Shown piece by piece: positions 1 through 12,964 of a stretch of DNA of 32,131 bases. Positions within the stretch are counted from its first letter, which is position 1, and every line of letters begins with the position of its first letter. Below the pieces are notes generated by a model, which had not been told where the DNA came from, searched no databases, and saw only the letters and a program-made list of their open reading frames with translations. Made by a program: the position numbers and the translations under genes. The stretch is from a bacterium (GTDB taxonomy: Bacteria > Ratteibacteria > UBA8468 > B48-G9 > DTJG01), in assembly GCA_029552985.1 (NCBI GenBank), contig JAKPDB010000127.1:1-32131 (forward strand), written 5' to 3'.

Positions 1-228
1 TTCCACCTTGATAAGAGTAATGTCTGAATTCACTGAATAGTGATTATTTTTTGAAACAATTACAGCACTTGCCTGAGTTGATTTCAAAAGCACAAGATAC
101 TTTGGATTAGCAACAAATGTTACTGACCCTTTCTTCGCTTCCTTAATCCCTGATACATCAGTGATTACAGTATCAGGATCTCCCACGATTTCTCCGCCCA
201 CAAGCTGGGCGATTTCCTTAACTGTCAT
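1..228 (-). CDS. lpxD: UDP-3-O-acylglucosamine N-acyltransferase LpxD, N-terminal part (3' end outside window)
   Basis: Reverse-strand translation MTVKEIAQLVGGEIVGDPDTVITDVSGIKEAKKGSVTFVANPKYLVLLKSTQASAVIVSKNN... matches the LpxD N-terminal domain; location after bamA-skp is the usual order. Start could also be the in-frame ATG at 237; AAGGA spacing favours 228. Confidence 0.85.
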   Translation of the reverse strand, partial: MTVKEIAQLVGGEIVGDPDTVITDVSGIKEAKKGSVTFVANPKYLVLLKSTQASAVIVSKNNHYSVNSDITLIKVE

Positions 229-242
229 TTTAAACATTTCCT

Positions 243-779
243 TTACTTTGCGTCTTTGTTCAAAAATTTCACAATCTGTTCTGTAATATCTGTTCCTTCA
301 GGACCATAAAGTATCGCTTGAGCGTTCAATATAAAATCATATTTTTCTTTAATTGCAAATTCCTTTATGGCATCCTGAATTTCTTTTAATCTTGCTTCAA
401 TCAGCTGGTTCTTTTTCTCATCAAGTTTTTGATTGGCAGCACCAACAAAATTATAAAATTCTTGCTGCAATCTCTGAATTTCCTCTTCAGTTTTCTTTTT
501 TTCTTCTGGCTTCAGAACATCCTTCTGTTTTTCATAAGATTCCTGAGCTTTTCTGAGTTCCTCCTGCTTCTTTGCGATTTCCTTCTGCTGGGAATCTCTT
601 TCTTTTTCGAACTCAGTCCTGCTTTCAGCAGTCTTTTTATACTGGTCAAATACCATTTCAAGATTTACATATCCTATTTTAACCGGTCGCATTTCCTTTG
701 ACGCTGTGGCTGAAAAAGCATAGCCAGCAACACACAACATTGCCATTGCTACAAAAACCGACTTCAATAATATTTTCAT
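243..779 (-). CDS. skp: OmpH/Skp family periplasmic chaperone
   Basis: Signal peptide, 'KIGYVNLEMVFDQYKKTAESRTEFEKE' start and long coiled coil typical of OmpH/Skp; between bamA and lpxD. Confidence 0.85.
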   Translation of the reverse strand: MKILLKSVFVAMAMLCVAGYAFSATASKEMRPVKIGYVNLEMVFDQYKKTAESRTEFEKERDSQQKEIAKKQEELRKAQESYEKQKDVLKPEEKKKTEEEIQRLQQEFYNFVGAANQKLDEKKNQLIEARLKEIQDAIKEFAIKEKYDFILNAQAILYGPEGTDITEQIVKFLNKDAK

Positions 780-3013
780 GTTTTCTCCTCTCTTGTTTTT
801 AAAATCCCATTGTAAAACCTATGTGAAGCTGCCCTTTCCCCTGGTATGGTTCAGGATTAACTGCCCAGCCATAGTCTAATTGTATTGGCACTGGGAGTAT
901 GGGAACCTTTACCCTTAACCCAACTCCTGCGCCATATTTCAGATCGCCAAAGTCAAAATCCTTTTCCCATACATTGCCCGCGTCATAAAACACAACCAAC
1001 CAAAGAATTTCATTTTCACCTGATAAAGGATACAACAATTCAAAATTTTGTGCAAATATAGACTTACCACCAAGGTAATGTCTACCATCAACACTTCTTG
1101 GACCAAGCTCTCTTTCCTTGTATCCTCTTACAGTGCCTATGCCTCCTCCAAAAAATCTTTCATATAGGGGAACTTCTTTTGTAGAGCCCAGATGACTTAC
1201 TGAACCCGCATAGGTTTTGCTGTGAAAAACAAATTTGCCGAAGCTTTTATAATAGTCGTTTTCAACCGTTGACTTTAGGTATTCAAGGTCACTTCCGAGA
1301 AAAGAAGGAGCATATTCAAAGGAAAGTTGTAACTGGTCTCCATCTTTCGGCATAATCCTTCTGTCAAGATTTTGAAAACCGAAAGTCGTTGTTAAACTAT
1401 TGACCCTGTTGGTTCCTGCCTGTGACTGAAATTCAGGTATGTGAATATCGCTCAATTTAATTTCATCAGTCATTATCTTACACCCTATTGAAAAATTTTC
1501 CCACCGTCTACCAATTCTTATGTCAAAACCATTATGTTTTTCAGCATATTCATCCCAAGATCTATCAGTAATAAAAATATCAGGGCCAAATGAAATAGGT
1601 TTATCAAAAAGATACGGTTCAGTAAAACTTAATATAAAATGTTTTGTAACACCACCAATCATTGCTTCCAGGTTCATGTTCTGTCCAGCACCCCTGAAAA
1701 GCGGTGGGTCTGAAATATCAAAATTTCTCTGTTGAATGCCTATAAATCCAACACCCTTTTCAAGGGAACTGTAGCCAGCACCTATTGTGAACATTCCTGT
1801 TCTTTCTCTATCTTTTACTCTTACATCAATGTTCACCAGTTTTTCATCCTCTGTTGGTTCTGGGTTAATTTCAATTTCATCAAAAAATTGAAGATCTGAC
1901 AGATTGTTAAAACTTTTTCTCAATTTTTCTCCAGAAAATTCATCTCCTGGATAAATTGCCATTTCACGTCTTATTACCTTGTCCTTTGTCACCGTATTGC
2001 CCCTAATATTGATTTCATTAACATATACCTTTGGCCCAGGATTAATCGTAAATGAAAAATTTATCTTTGAATCGCTTATTTCAGGAACTGGTATAACTTC
2101 TGGCCTTATATAACCTGAATCGGAATACATCCGGCGAATATTTAACAGCGTTTTTTCAAATTTCATTTGAGAATAAACATCTCCTTCGCGATATTCAACA
2201 AGCTTTTTTATCTTGTTGACATCAAAAATCAAATTGCCAGAAAATTCTGTTTTCCCAAAATAAAACTTTTCTCCTTCCTTTACAACAATATCAATCACAA
2301 TCATTTTATTTTCAATGGAAATTCTTCTGTCTATGGAACAATCAGGATAGCCATTGTTATGATAAAAATCTTCAAGCCGTTTTATATCCTGGTCAAGAAT
2401 TTCAGGTTTAAAGGTCCCCCTTATAAAGGGCATTTTTCTCTGTTTGATTTTCATTTTTTTTCTCAACATTGAAGAATTGAATGCATGATTCCCTGAGAAA
2501 TTAATTATACCAACATATAATTTTCCTGTACCTTCATGAATGGTAAATGTTACAATCACTCTATTATTGGTAACTGGCTGGGTTTTCGCAGAAATTTCAG
2601 TAAAATATATTCCTTTTTCTTCGTATTTCTGTTTCAGCCGTGCTATTGCCTTTTCAATGAGCGCATCATTACAATAATCTCCTTTTTTTATTTCCACAAT
2701 TTTTTCAAGTTCTGCTTTATTAAAAACTTTTGCACCGGTGAATTTTATTCCTTCGACCTGGGGATTTTCTTCAACAAAAAGAGTGATATCAAGTCCCTTT
2801 TCAGTTTCTTTTATTTCATATTTCACAGAAGAAAAATATCCTGTCTCCATCAAGGACTGAATATCTCTTTTCCAGAGTTGTTCGTCAAAAAGACCCTGTG
2901 GCTTTGTCCTCAACATCAAACTTATTCTCGTGGAAGAAACTGTTATATTTCCCTTGATGGAAATACTAGCAACAATGTTGCTATCTGAATAAAGAAAAAC
3001 CGGTAAAAGAAGG

Positions 3014-5522
<2,509 letters not shown>

Positions 5523-5530
<8 letters not shown>

Positions 5531-6560
5531 ATACGTTCCTCAATTCGTTTCTCAATATATTCAATCTTAAACTGTCTCTTTGTACTGCATCCATCTCTGT
5601 TGCTGATTCTAACTGTAAGGAAGCAGGTAAAATTCTATAAAATAATCTTTTCAGCGCCATGGCATCTACATTTATAATACCCAAATTTTTTCCAAAAAGC
5701 AAAAGAGAAAGACCTTTTATTGAATTAGATGAACTAATTCCTTTCTCATTTTCAAAGATTCTATCAAGAAAGCAAACAATTTTTCTTTTAATCGCCACAC
5801 GGTCAATGGTACCCATTGACATCAATTCATATTTTCTAATTGTACGGCATACCGACTCAAAATCCTGGCATAATTCAATTTCCTGTTTTCCCAGAGCAGG
5901 ACCTGTAGCAATCTGATACACATCTGCAATACTTTTTGAACCCTCCCCATAAAACCCTCTGATGATGCAGCCAATCTGTGAAATGACTCCAAAGACCAGT
6001 TTGATTTTTCCGGTCATTTTCAATGCTGGCAAATAAATTAATGAGGATACTCTCAACGCAGGTCCCACATTTGTTGGGCAACACGTAAGATATCCAAATT
6101 CTCTATCAAATGCGTAATCAAAATGCCTTGATAGAATATCGTCAACATGGTTCAACCTGTCCCATAAATTGTAGAAATTTTCTTTTCCACCATAGACGGC
6201 TATTCTGAGATGGTCCTCTTCATTCACAAAAATTCGCAATCTCATTTGAGGGAACCATATCAGAATTTTTCCGAAACCATGCTCCGCCATTTCTGGACTT
6301 ATAATATGCCGCTCGATGAGAACATTTCTGGTCACATGGTCTATATCTGTCATGGAAACAATCACAGGCGTTTCGTCAGCAATACAGGTAGAAACATCAA
6401 TCACTTCTTTTACCAGTTGCTCTGCCTGTTTTTCATTCATCTGGTGCGGAAATGGGTATTTTTTAATATTCCGAGCAAGTCGCAATCTTACTGTGAAAAA
6501 TGTTGGTTCTTCACTTAAAACAGGTTCTTTTAACACCAGATTTTTCAAATGTTTATCCAT
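5523..6560 (-). CDS. mcsB: Protein-arginine kinase McsB
   Basis: Phosphagen-kinase-fold motifs: RLRLARN, NEEDHLRI, YLTCCPTNVGPALRVS, RGFYGEGS; C-terminal RDSLRLNILR. Adjacent to mcsA and clpC. Confidence 0.93.
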
Positions 6561-7002
6561 TTTTTATAAATAATTCAATTTCCTTTTTAATTTTTTTTAC
6601 ATGTTCAATATCCTGCTGTGCAACCGCGCGCCTCATTTCATTTTCAAAATACAATACAAAATCCCTGTTAATATTTTCGCTGTAAGGAATCTTCCCTCTG
6701 TGGAACGAACCATAATGATATTTCTTAATTTCTCTTTTTATATGAGACCTGAAAATCTGATAACATCTTGCACATCCTGCAACGTGTGATTGTTTCCAAT
6801 CTTCCAATGTCATGCCACAGAATGGGCAACTTTTCTGTGGAAAAGAAACTCTATTTTGCTGGAAAGTTTCAAGAATTACCTTTATTTCAGGGTTGTTCCT
6901 TACGCAATCAGGGCAATAACAACCGCTGATCGTTTTCCCACCCGCAGAAATTTCCATATAAAAAAATCGCGCGGTATTTTTACCGCAGGATGTGCAAATC
7001 AT
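6553..7002 (-). CDS. mcsA: McsA-like zinc-binding activator of McsB
   Basis: Four CxxC motifs (CTSC, CPDC, CPFC, CARC) and C-terminal UVR-like helix; overlaps mcsB start by 8 bp. Confidence 0.88.
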   Translation of the reverse strand: MICTSCGKNTARFFYMEISAGGKTISGCYCPDCVRNNPEIKVILETFQQNRVSFPQKSCPFCGMTLEDWKQSHVAGCARCYQIFRSHIKREIKKYHYGSFHRGKIPYSENINRDFVLYFENEMRRAVAQQDIEHVKKIKKEIELFIKNG

Positions 7003-7005
7003 CTT

Positions 7006-7878
7006 TTAAATAGGTGTCCCGTCCTTCTGTACCAACCGGTGAAATTCTTCTCTGATTTTTCTGGTCAGGGATCCCAATTTTCCCGAACCAATTTTTCTTC
7101 CGTCAATCAAGGTGACTGGAATAATTTCCGCTGCTGTACCAGTAAGGAAACATTCGTCAGAATTATAAAGATCATATCTTGTCAACAATTTCTCCTCAAC
7201 ATCAAGTCCTATTTCTTTACCAATCTGGATCACAGCATCTCTTGTAATTCCATCAAGAGCTCCAGCAAAAATTGGTGGCGTTAAAAGTTTATTTTCAACC
7301 ACAATGAAAATATTTTCCCCTGTACATTCTGCGATATATCCGTCATTGTTAAGAAAAAGTCCTTCCATTGCGCCTGCGTTTGTTGCTTCAATCTTGGCAA
7401 GAATATTGTTTAAGTAATTCAACGACTTTATAGCAGGGTTCAAACTTTCTGTCAGATTTCTTCTTGTAGGAATGGTCACAACAGAGAGCCCTTTTTCATA
7501 ATATTCTTCGGGATAAAGATTGATTCTGCTTGCGATAACAAAAATTGTTGGTTCTGGACACTTTCTCGGGTCAAGTCCAAGATCTCCCACCCCTCGGGTT
7601 ACAACAACCCGAATGTAAGAGTCCCGTAGTTTGTTTTTCTTTACTGTCTTTTTAATAATTTCTGCCATTTCTTCCATTGAAACAGGAATTTCGAGAAGTA
7701 TGGCTTTTGCTGATTTATACAACCTTTGAATGTGCTGGTACAAACGGAAAATTTTCCCGTCATACGAACGCAATCCTTCAAAAACACCATCGCCATAAAG
7801 TAATCCATGATCAAATACAGAAATTTTTGCATGTTTTTCGTCAACAAATTTACCGTCCAAGTATATCCATAGTCCCAT
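7006..7878 (-). CDS. ilvE: Branched-chain amino acid aminotransferase (class IV PLP enzyme)
   Basis: DHGLLYGDGVFEGLRSYDGKIFRL, KSLNYLNNILAKIEA, GYIAECTGENIF, TGTAAEIIPV motifs. Confidence 0.9.
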   Translation of the reverse strand: MGLWIYLDGKFVDEKHAKISVFDHGLLYGDGVFEGLRSYDGKIFRLYQHIQRLYKSAKAILLEIPVSMEEMAEIIKKTVKKNKLRDSYIRVVVTRGVGDLGLDPRKCPEPTIFVIASRINLYPEEYYEKGLSVVTIPTRRNLTESLNPAIKSLNYLNNILAKIEATNAGAMEGLFLNNDGYIAECTGENIFIVVENKLLTPPIFAGALDGITRDAVIQIGKEIGLDVEEKLLTRYDLYNSDECFLTGTAAEIIPVTLIDGRKIGSGKLGSLTRKIREEFHRLVQKDGTPI

Positions 7879-7880
7879 TT

Positions 7881-8573
7881 TTACTCCCTGTTTATAATTT
7901 TTCCATTAGATAAGTATATGACATTTGTCGCAATTTTCAAAAAATTTTCGTTGTGAGTGGCTATTACAAAAGTTTTTCCTTTTTCCGTATTCAAAGATTG
8001 TATCAGAGAAATCAGTTCAAGAGAAGAGTCCCTGTCAAGATTCCCTGTGGGTTCATCAGCAAAGACAACTTCTGGGTCGCATATAAGACTACGGCATATG
8101 CCAATCCTTTGTTTTTCTCCACCAGAAAGATTGTTAGGATACGAGTGAAGTTTGTGTTCGAGGTGAAATTCTTTAAGAATTCTTTGAACTTTTTCTCTGT
8201 GTTCACTTATTGGTCTATTAGGATGTTTAATCATCAAAGGTATCATAATATTTTCTTCAACACTTAATTCTGGAATTAAGTAAAAAAACTGAAAAACAAA
8301 ACCAAACATTTTATTACGTATCATGGCAGCTTCTCTTTCTTCAAGGGATGAGACATCTCTACCGTCGAGAATCACTTTTCCTGAATTCGGTTTATCCAGT
8401 AAAGCGAGAATATTCAGTAGTGTGGTCTTTCCAGAACCAGATGGTCCAAGAATCACAGTCACGTTGCCCTTCAGAATAGAAAGCGTAATGTCGTCGAGGG
8501 CTTTCACACCGGTCTCATAACTTTTGACAATATTTTCTGCATAAATGATTGCGTGGTTTTCAACCATATTCAT
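7881..8573 (-). CDS. lolD: ABC transporter ATP-binding protein, LolD-like
   Basis: Walker A GPSGSGKTT, signature LSGGEKQR, Walker B VVFADEPTGNLD; MacB/LolD-type sequence; ATGA overlap with LolC/E-type permease. Confidence 0.85.
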   Translation of the reverse strand: MNMVENHAIIYAENIVKSYETGVKALDDITLSILKGNVTVILGPSGSGKTTLLNILALLDKPNSGKVILDGRDVSSLEEREAAMIRNKMFGFVFQFFYLIPELSVEENIMIPLMIKHPNRPISEHREKVQRILKEFHLEHKLHSYPNNLSGGEKQRIGICRSLICDPEVVFADEPTGNLDRDSSLELISLIQSLNTEKGKTFVIATHNENFLKIATNVIYLSNGKIINRE

Positions 8574-9751
8574 TCATACCTCAATGCTGTTGCAGGTTCG
8601 AGATTTCCTGCCCTGTAAGCAGGAAATATTGAAGCAACAAGCGTTGTGATGAAAACTGCCGCACATATTGAGAAAATTTCTATGGATGAAATTTCAATGG
8701 GTAAATACGAAATGCTGTATATATATTCAGGTAGATGGACAATGTTGTATCTTTTCAACACCCACACAATAATTCCTCCGAGCACCAGTCCGCATACCAA
8801 TCCTCTTATGCCAAGCAAAAATCCCTGAATCAAAAACACTGCTCGAATTTGGGATTTCGTCATCCCAAGCGCTTTCAGTACCCCAATTTCTCTGATTTTT
8901 CTGTACACAGTCATCATCAAACTGCTTGCGATATTAAAAGAAGCCACAATAATAATGATGGCTAAAATCAATAGCATCGCCTTTTTTTCAAGGGCAAGCG
9001 CTGCAAAAAGAATCTTATTTTTCTTGATCCATGTGGTTACCTGCGCATCAGCAGGTAGCATTCCTTTTACAATTTCTGCTATCTTTTCACAATGATAAAT
9101 GTCATTGACTGTAATACCAATATTTGCAATTTGCCTTCCTGAAAGAAAGTTGTTCTGGAAATTCTCAAGAGATATAATTCCTATTGATACATCTACATTA
9201 TACACTCCGTATTCCACAATTCCTGTCACTTGTAAAACATATTCACGTGGTGGAATTCCTCCGATAATAACAACAGTATCACCAACATTGATATCAAGTT
9301 CCTTTGCAAGTTCACTTCCAAGTATAATTCCGCCAGAATAAATTCCTTCGAGATTGCCCTGTTTGATAAATTTCTTCATGCAAACAATTTCACTATCTCC
9401 TTCAATACCCCTGAGGTAACCTCCGATCAAATACTGAGACGATTTATAAATAATCTGTGTCTGGGCAAAATATCCAGTACCTGTGATTCCTGGTATTTGT
9501 CTTAAACGTTCTGCAATATTTTTGTAGTCATTTAGGTATGGATTGCCTTCTGCAACAATGTGAGGTTGTGCTCCAATAATTTTTCTTTTCAGGTCATTAC
9601 TGAAACCATTCATTACCCCAAGCACAATCATTAAACTCGCTACTCCCAGAGCAATGCCCGTGACACTAACAAAGCTTGTAAAATAGATAAAGCTTTCCTT
9701 GTGTCTTCTTCCGATAAACCTGCGAGCAAGAAAAAATAGACATCTATTCAT
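8570..9751 (-). CDS. lolC: Lipoprotein-releasing ABC transporter permease, LolC/LolE-like
   Basis: N-terminal 'RRFIGRRHKESFIYFTSFVSVTGIALGVASLMIVLGVMNGFSNDLK', periplasmic domain, C-terminal FtsX-type TM segments. Confidence 0.87.
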   Translation of the reverse strand: MNRCLFFLARRFIGRRHKESFIYFTSFVSVTGIALGVASLMIVLGVMNGFSNDLKRKIIGAQPHIVAEGNPYLNDYKNIAERLRQIPGITGTGYFAQTQIIYKSSQYLIGGYLRGIEGDSEIVCMKKFIKQGNLEGIYSGGIILGSELAKELDINVGDTVVIIGGIPPREYVLQVTGIVEYGVYNVDVSIGIISLENFQNNFLSGRQIANIGITVNDIYHCEKIAEIVKGMLPADAQVTTWIKKNKILFAALALEKKAMLLILAIIIIVASFNIASSLMMTVYRKIREIGVLKALGMTKSQIRAVFLIQGFLLGIRGLVCGLVLGGIIVWVLKRYNIVHLPEYIYSISYLPIEISSIEIFSICAAVFITTLVASIFPAYRAGNLEPATALRYE

Positions 9752-9836
9752 ATATTTTTGGTATTTGACAAATCTTTGTATAGCAATAAATTATTATGCA
9801 GGGTATAATATTGTATCATATAAACAAGGAGGGTTT
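9752..9836. promoter_or_regulatory. Divergent intergenic promoter region between the lolC operon and the isomerase-rtcB genes
   Basis: Only gap separating divergent gene blocks; contains perfect TATAAT at 9804-9809, TTGACA at 9765-9770 (33 nt apart, so not one promoter as a pair), inverted repeat TATTAT(9792-9797)/ATAATA(9805-9810), and SD AAGGAGGG before ATG 9837. Confidence 0.45.
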
Positions 9837-10802
9837 ATGAAATTGGGGGTTTTTCTGGTGCTGTTTGGTGGTAAAAGGTTTGAAGAGGCCCTGGACATTG
9901 TAAAGGAGCTGGGCCTTGAAACAGTGGAGATAGGAACAGGCAATTATCCGGGTAATACCCATTGTAACCCGGATGAACTGCTTGCAGATGAAAGTAAGTT
10001 AAAGTCGTTCAGTAAAGCAGTTGAAAAAAGAGGGCTTGAAATTTCTGCTTTATCCTGTCATGGAAATCCTCTACATCCAGATAAAAAAATTGCTGAAGCT
10101 CACAGACATGTCCAGAGACAGACAATCCTTCTTGCAGAAAAACTTGGCATCAAAAGAATTATTGGATTTTCTGGTTGTCCTGGAGATAGTGAAAATGCAA
10201 AGGCACCAAACTGGGTGACCTGTCCTTGGCCAGAAGATTTTTCAAAAACACTTGCCTGGCAATGGGAAAATTGCGTGATACCGTACTGGAAAGAAGAAGT
10301 GGAATTTGCAAAGAAACACAATGTTACTCAAATATGTCTTGAAATGCATCCGGGATTTGTTGTTTACAATCCTGAAACTTTATTAAAACTGCGACATGCA
10401 GTTGGTGAAGTCATTGGCGCAAACTTTGACCCCAGTCATCTATTCTGGCAGGGAATAGACCCGATTGCTGCTGTAAGAAAACTTACTGACGCCATATATC
10501 ATGTTCATGCCAAAGACACAAAAATTGATAGCATCAACTGTTCAATCAATGGAGTCCTTGATACAAAAACATATCTTGACGAGATCAATCGTTCCTGGAT
10601 TTTCAGGACCGTTGGCTACGGTCACAACGAAGAATTCTGGAGAAATTTTGTAAGCAACCTGAGATTGGCAGGATATGACGGCACATTGAGCATTGAACAT
10701 GAGGACAGTTTGATGAGCATTGATGAAGGACTGAAAAAAGCCATTTCTTTCCTTAAAAACATCTTGATTAGTGAACCAAAACCTAAGGCATGGTGGACTT
10801 GA
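9837..10802 (+). CDS. Sugar phosphate isomerase/epimerase (xylose isomerase-like TIM barrel)
   Basis: MKLGVFLVLFGGKRFEEALDIVKELGLETVEIGTGNYPG... ICLEMHPGFVVYN, GANFDPSHLFWQG, YHVHAKDT, SIEHED. Start moved from ORF-track 9699 to 9837 because of a strong SD and the divergent lolC start at 9751. Confidence 0.88.
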   Translation: MKLGVFLVLFGGKRFEEALDIVKELGLETVEIGTGNYPGNTHCNPDELLADESKLKSFSKAVEKRGLEISALSCHGNPLHPDKKIAEAHRHVQRQTILLAEKLGIKRIIGFSGCPGDSENAKAPNWVTCPWPEDFSKTLAWQWENCVIPYWKEEVEFAKKHNVTQICLEMHPGFVVYNPETLLKLRHAVGEVIGANFDPSHLFWQGIDPIAAVRKLTDAIYHVHAKDTKIDSINCSINGVLDTKTYLDEINRSWIFRTVGYGHNEEFWRNFVSNLRLAGYDGTLSIEHEDSLMSIDEGLKKAISFLKNILISEPKPKAWWT

Positions 10803-11377
10803 AAAATCAAAACGGCCGCTGCTGGAAAATTATTCTTGGTGGCTCTGGTGGTCAGGGTATTGTTACTATGAGCAGGGTTCTGGCATACGCGGGAGTAATA
10901 AAAAAACTCAATGTGAGTTTTCTGCCAGCATATGGAGCTGAAATGCGCGGTGGATATGTTTATAGCATGCTTTCATTATCAACAAGAGAACTTGTTTCTC
11001 CTGTGATTTCACAAGCTGATTATGGTATCTTTCTCAATGAAAATTCCATGCGATTACTCAGTCAATACCTGAAGGAAAACGCATGGATTCTATGGAACAG
11101 TTCCCTCATTAAACCAGCAAAATACAACAAGAACCGCGACATAGGAATCCCTGCGTCTGAAATTGCCGAAAAACTTGGCAGTGTCAAAATTGCAAATATG
11201 GTCATGCTTGGTGGACTGCTCAAACTCCTTGAAAAATCGTCATTTCCTGTCATTGAAAAAGAAGTTAAAACGAGTATCAAACATGTTATGGGTGAAAACA
11301 AAAAAAACTTAGATTTGAATCTTAAGGCAGTATCAGAGGGGATAAAACTGGTTGAAGAGGTGATGAAAAATGTCTAA
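10790..11377 (+). CDS. 2-oxoacid:ferredoxin oxidoreductase gamma subunit (KorC/VorC/PorG-like)
   Basis: ILGGSGGQGIVTMSRVLAYAGVIKKLNVSFLPAYGAEMRGGYVYSMLSLS is the typical gamma-domain signature. Confidence 0.87.
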   Translation: MVDLKNQNGRCWKIILGGSGGQGIVTMSRVLAYAGVIKKLNVSFLPAYGAEMRGGYVYSMLSLSTRELVSPVISQADYGIFLNENSMRLLSQYLKENAWILWNSSLIKPAKYNKNRDIGIPASEIAEKLGSVKIANMVMLGGLLKLLEKSSFPVIEKEVKTSIKHVMGENKKNLDLNLKAVSEGIKLVEEVMKNV

Positions 11378-12818
11378 CTGGAAATCAGAAATCACTCAAA
11401 TTGGTCCCTGCAAATGGATGATACCTCGAAAAAACCAGATGCTGGTACCAGGCATCATTTATATTTCTGAAACAATGCTTCATCGCACCTTTGAAGACAA
11501 TGTGCTTCAACAGGTTGCAAATGTTGGGTGTCTTCCGGGGATTATTTCTTATAGTCTTGCAATGCCGGATGTCCACTGGGGATATGGAGCGCCTATCGGA
11601 GGAGTTGCAGCATTTAGAAAGGATAGTGGCGTCATTGTTCCTGGATTTGTTGGATATGATATTAATTGCGGAGTAAGGCTGATTCGTTCCGACATTACTG
11701 CATCAGAAATTGCAGACAAACTCGAAAAACTTGTGAGTTGTTTATACTCAAACATTCCTTCTGGAGTTGGTTCGACAGGAAAAATTATTTTAAAGATAAG
11801 CCAAGTAGACCAGGTACTATCACAGGGAGCAGGTTATGCTCTAAAACAGGGCTATGGATGGAATTCTGATATTGAAAGAACAGAAGAAACAGGTTGCATG
11901 AAAACAGCAGACCCTGACAGTGTAAGTCCGAGAGCAAAGGAAAGAGGTTCTGACCAACTGGGAACTCTTGGGTCTGGCAATCACTTCCTTGAAATTCAAC
12001 AGGTTGTAGAAATTTATAATAAAGAAGCAGCAAAGGTATTTGGCTTATTTGAAAATCAAATCACAGTGATGGTGCATACTGGAAGCAGGGGACTTGGATA
12101 TCAGGTTTGCGATGATTACCTTGCTACATTTGGTAAAGTATTAACAAAATACGGGATTAATCTTCCTGACAGGCAGCTTGCGTGTGCACCTATTGACTCA
12201 CAGGAAGGAAAGAATTATTTTGCTGCAATGAGCGCTGCTGCAAATTTTGCCTGGGCAAACCGACAAATTATTACCCACTGGATTAGAGAATGTTTTGAAA
12301 AGGTATTTTCTGTACCTGCTGAAAGGTTAGGACTTTTTGTGGTTTATGATGTCGCCCACAATATTGCAAAATATGAAAAACATTCCTTTGAAGGCAAAAA
12401 CGACTATGTATATGTTCATCGCAAAGGCGCAACAAGGGCATTCCCAAAGGGACACGAGGCAGTATGTGATATTTATAAAAACATCGGACAACCTGTCATC
12501 ATTCCAGGAACCATGGGAACAAGTTCCTATGTTCTTGTTGGTACACAACAGGCATTGAATGAAACTTGGGGCTCGACATGCCATGGAGCAGGTCGGTTGA
12601 TGTCAAGGGCGCAGGCAATCAAGAAAAGCAAAGGAAGAAAAATAGAAGAAGAACTTCTGGCTCTTGGTGTAATGGCAAAAGCAAAAAGCAGGGGTGGACT
12701 TGCTGAAGAAATTCCTGAAGCTTACAAAGATGTGGATGAAATAGTGAAAGTCGTTGAACAAGCAGGACTGTCAACAAAAGTTGCAAAAATGAAACCCCTT
12801 GCAGTGATCAAGGGATAA
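11370..12818 (+). CDS. rtcB: RNA-splicing ligase RtcB
   Basis: MPDVHWGYGAPIGGVAAF, GYDINCGVRL, GTLGSGNHFLEIQ, HTGSRGLG, DVAHNIAKYE, HRKGATRAFPKGH, IPGTMGTSSY, CHGAGRLMSR: all core RtcB motifs intact. Confidence 0.95.
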   Translation: MSNWKSEITQIGPCKWMIPRKNQMLVPGIIYISETMLHRTFEDNVLQQVANVGCLPGIISYSLAMPDVHWGYGAPIGGVAAFRKDSGVIVPGFVGYDINCGVRLIRSDITASEIADKLEKLVSCLYSNIPSGVGSTGKIILKISQVDQVLSQGAGYALKQGYGWNSDIERTEETGCMKTADPDSVSPRAKERGSDQLGTLGSGNHFLEIQQVVEIYNKEAAKVFGLFENQITVMVHTGSRGLGYQVCDDYLATFGKVLTKYGINLPDRQLACAPIDSQEGKNYFAAMSAAANFAWANRQIITHWIRECFEKVFSVPAERLGLFVVYDVAHNIAKYEKHSFEGKNDYVYVHRKGATRAFPKGHEAVCDIYKNIGQPVIIPGTMGTSSYVLVGTQQALNETWGSTCHGAGRLMSRAQAIKKSKGRKIEEELLALGVMAKAKSRGGLAEEIPEAYKDVDEIVKVVEQAGLSTKVAKMKPLAVIKG

Positions 12819-12841
12819 ACACAGCAGATGCAAATAGTCCT

Positions 12842-12901
12842 TTGACGACTTGAAGAAGATTTATTTTAATAAATTGATTAAAGAAGGTGGGGTTGACAAC
12901 C
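12842..12901 (+). promoter_or_regulatory. Putative sigma70 promoter (TTGACG-N17-TTTAAT) followed by palindrome GGTTGACAACC
   Basis: TTGACG 12842-12847, TTTAAT 12865-12870 (17-nt spacer); palindrome GGTTG-A-CAACC at 12891-12901, upstream of the 12965 gene. Confidence 0.45.
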
Positions 12902-12964
12902 TCATACAGAGATGAAAAAATAAAACCACTGATTTTTTGAACGCAACGTTAACCAGGAGGCAAT

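Noticed and set aside
2167-2988. Phe/Ser-rich forward ORFs inside bamA (and similar antisense ORFs inside clpC, rtcB, GH51 and others)
   Set aside because: Low-complexity shadow frames opposite well-recognised genes; no SD or family resemblance.
9765-9809. TTGACA and TATAAT as one strong promoter upstream of 9837
   Set aside because: Spacer is 33 nt, far from 16-18.
9699-9836. ORF-track N-terminal extension of the isomerase
   Set aside because: Overlaps the divergent lolC start and lacks an SD; the strong SD and conserved N-terminus place the start at 9837.
12893-12924. TTGACA at 12893 as a -35 box for the NHL gene
   Set aside because: No acceptable -10 at 16-18 nt; the upstream TTGACG-N17-TTTAAT fits better and the TTGACA is part of a palindrome.
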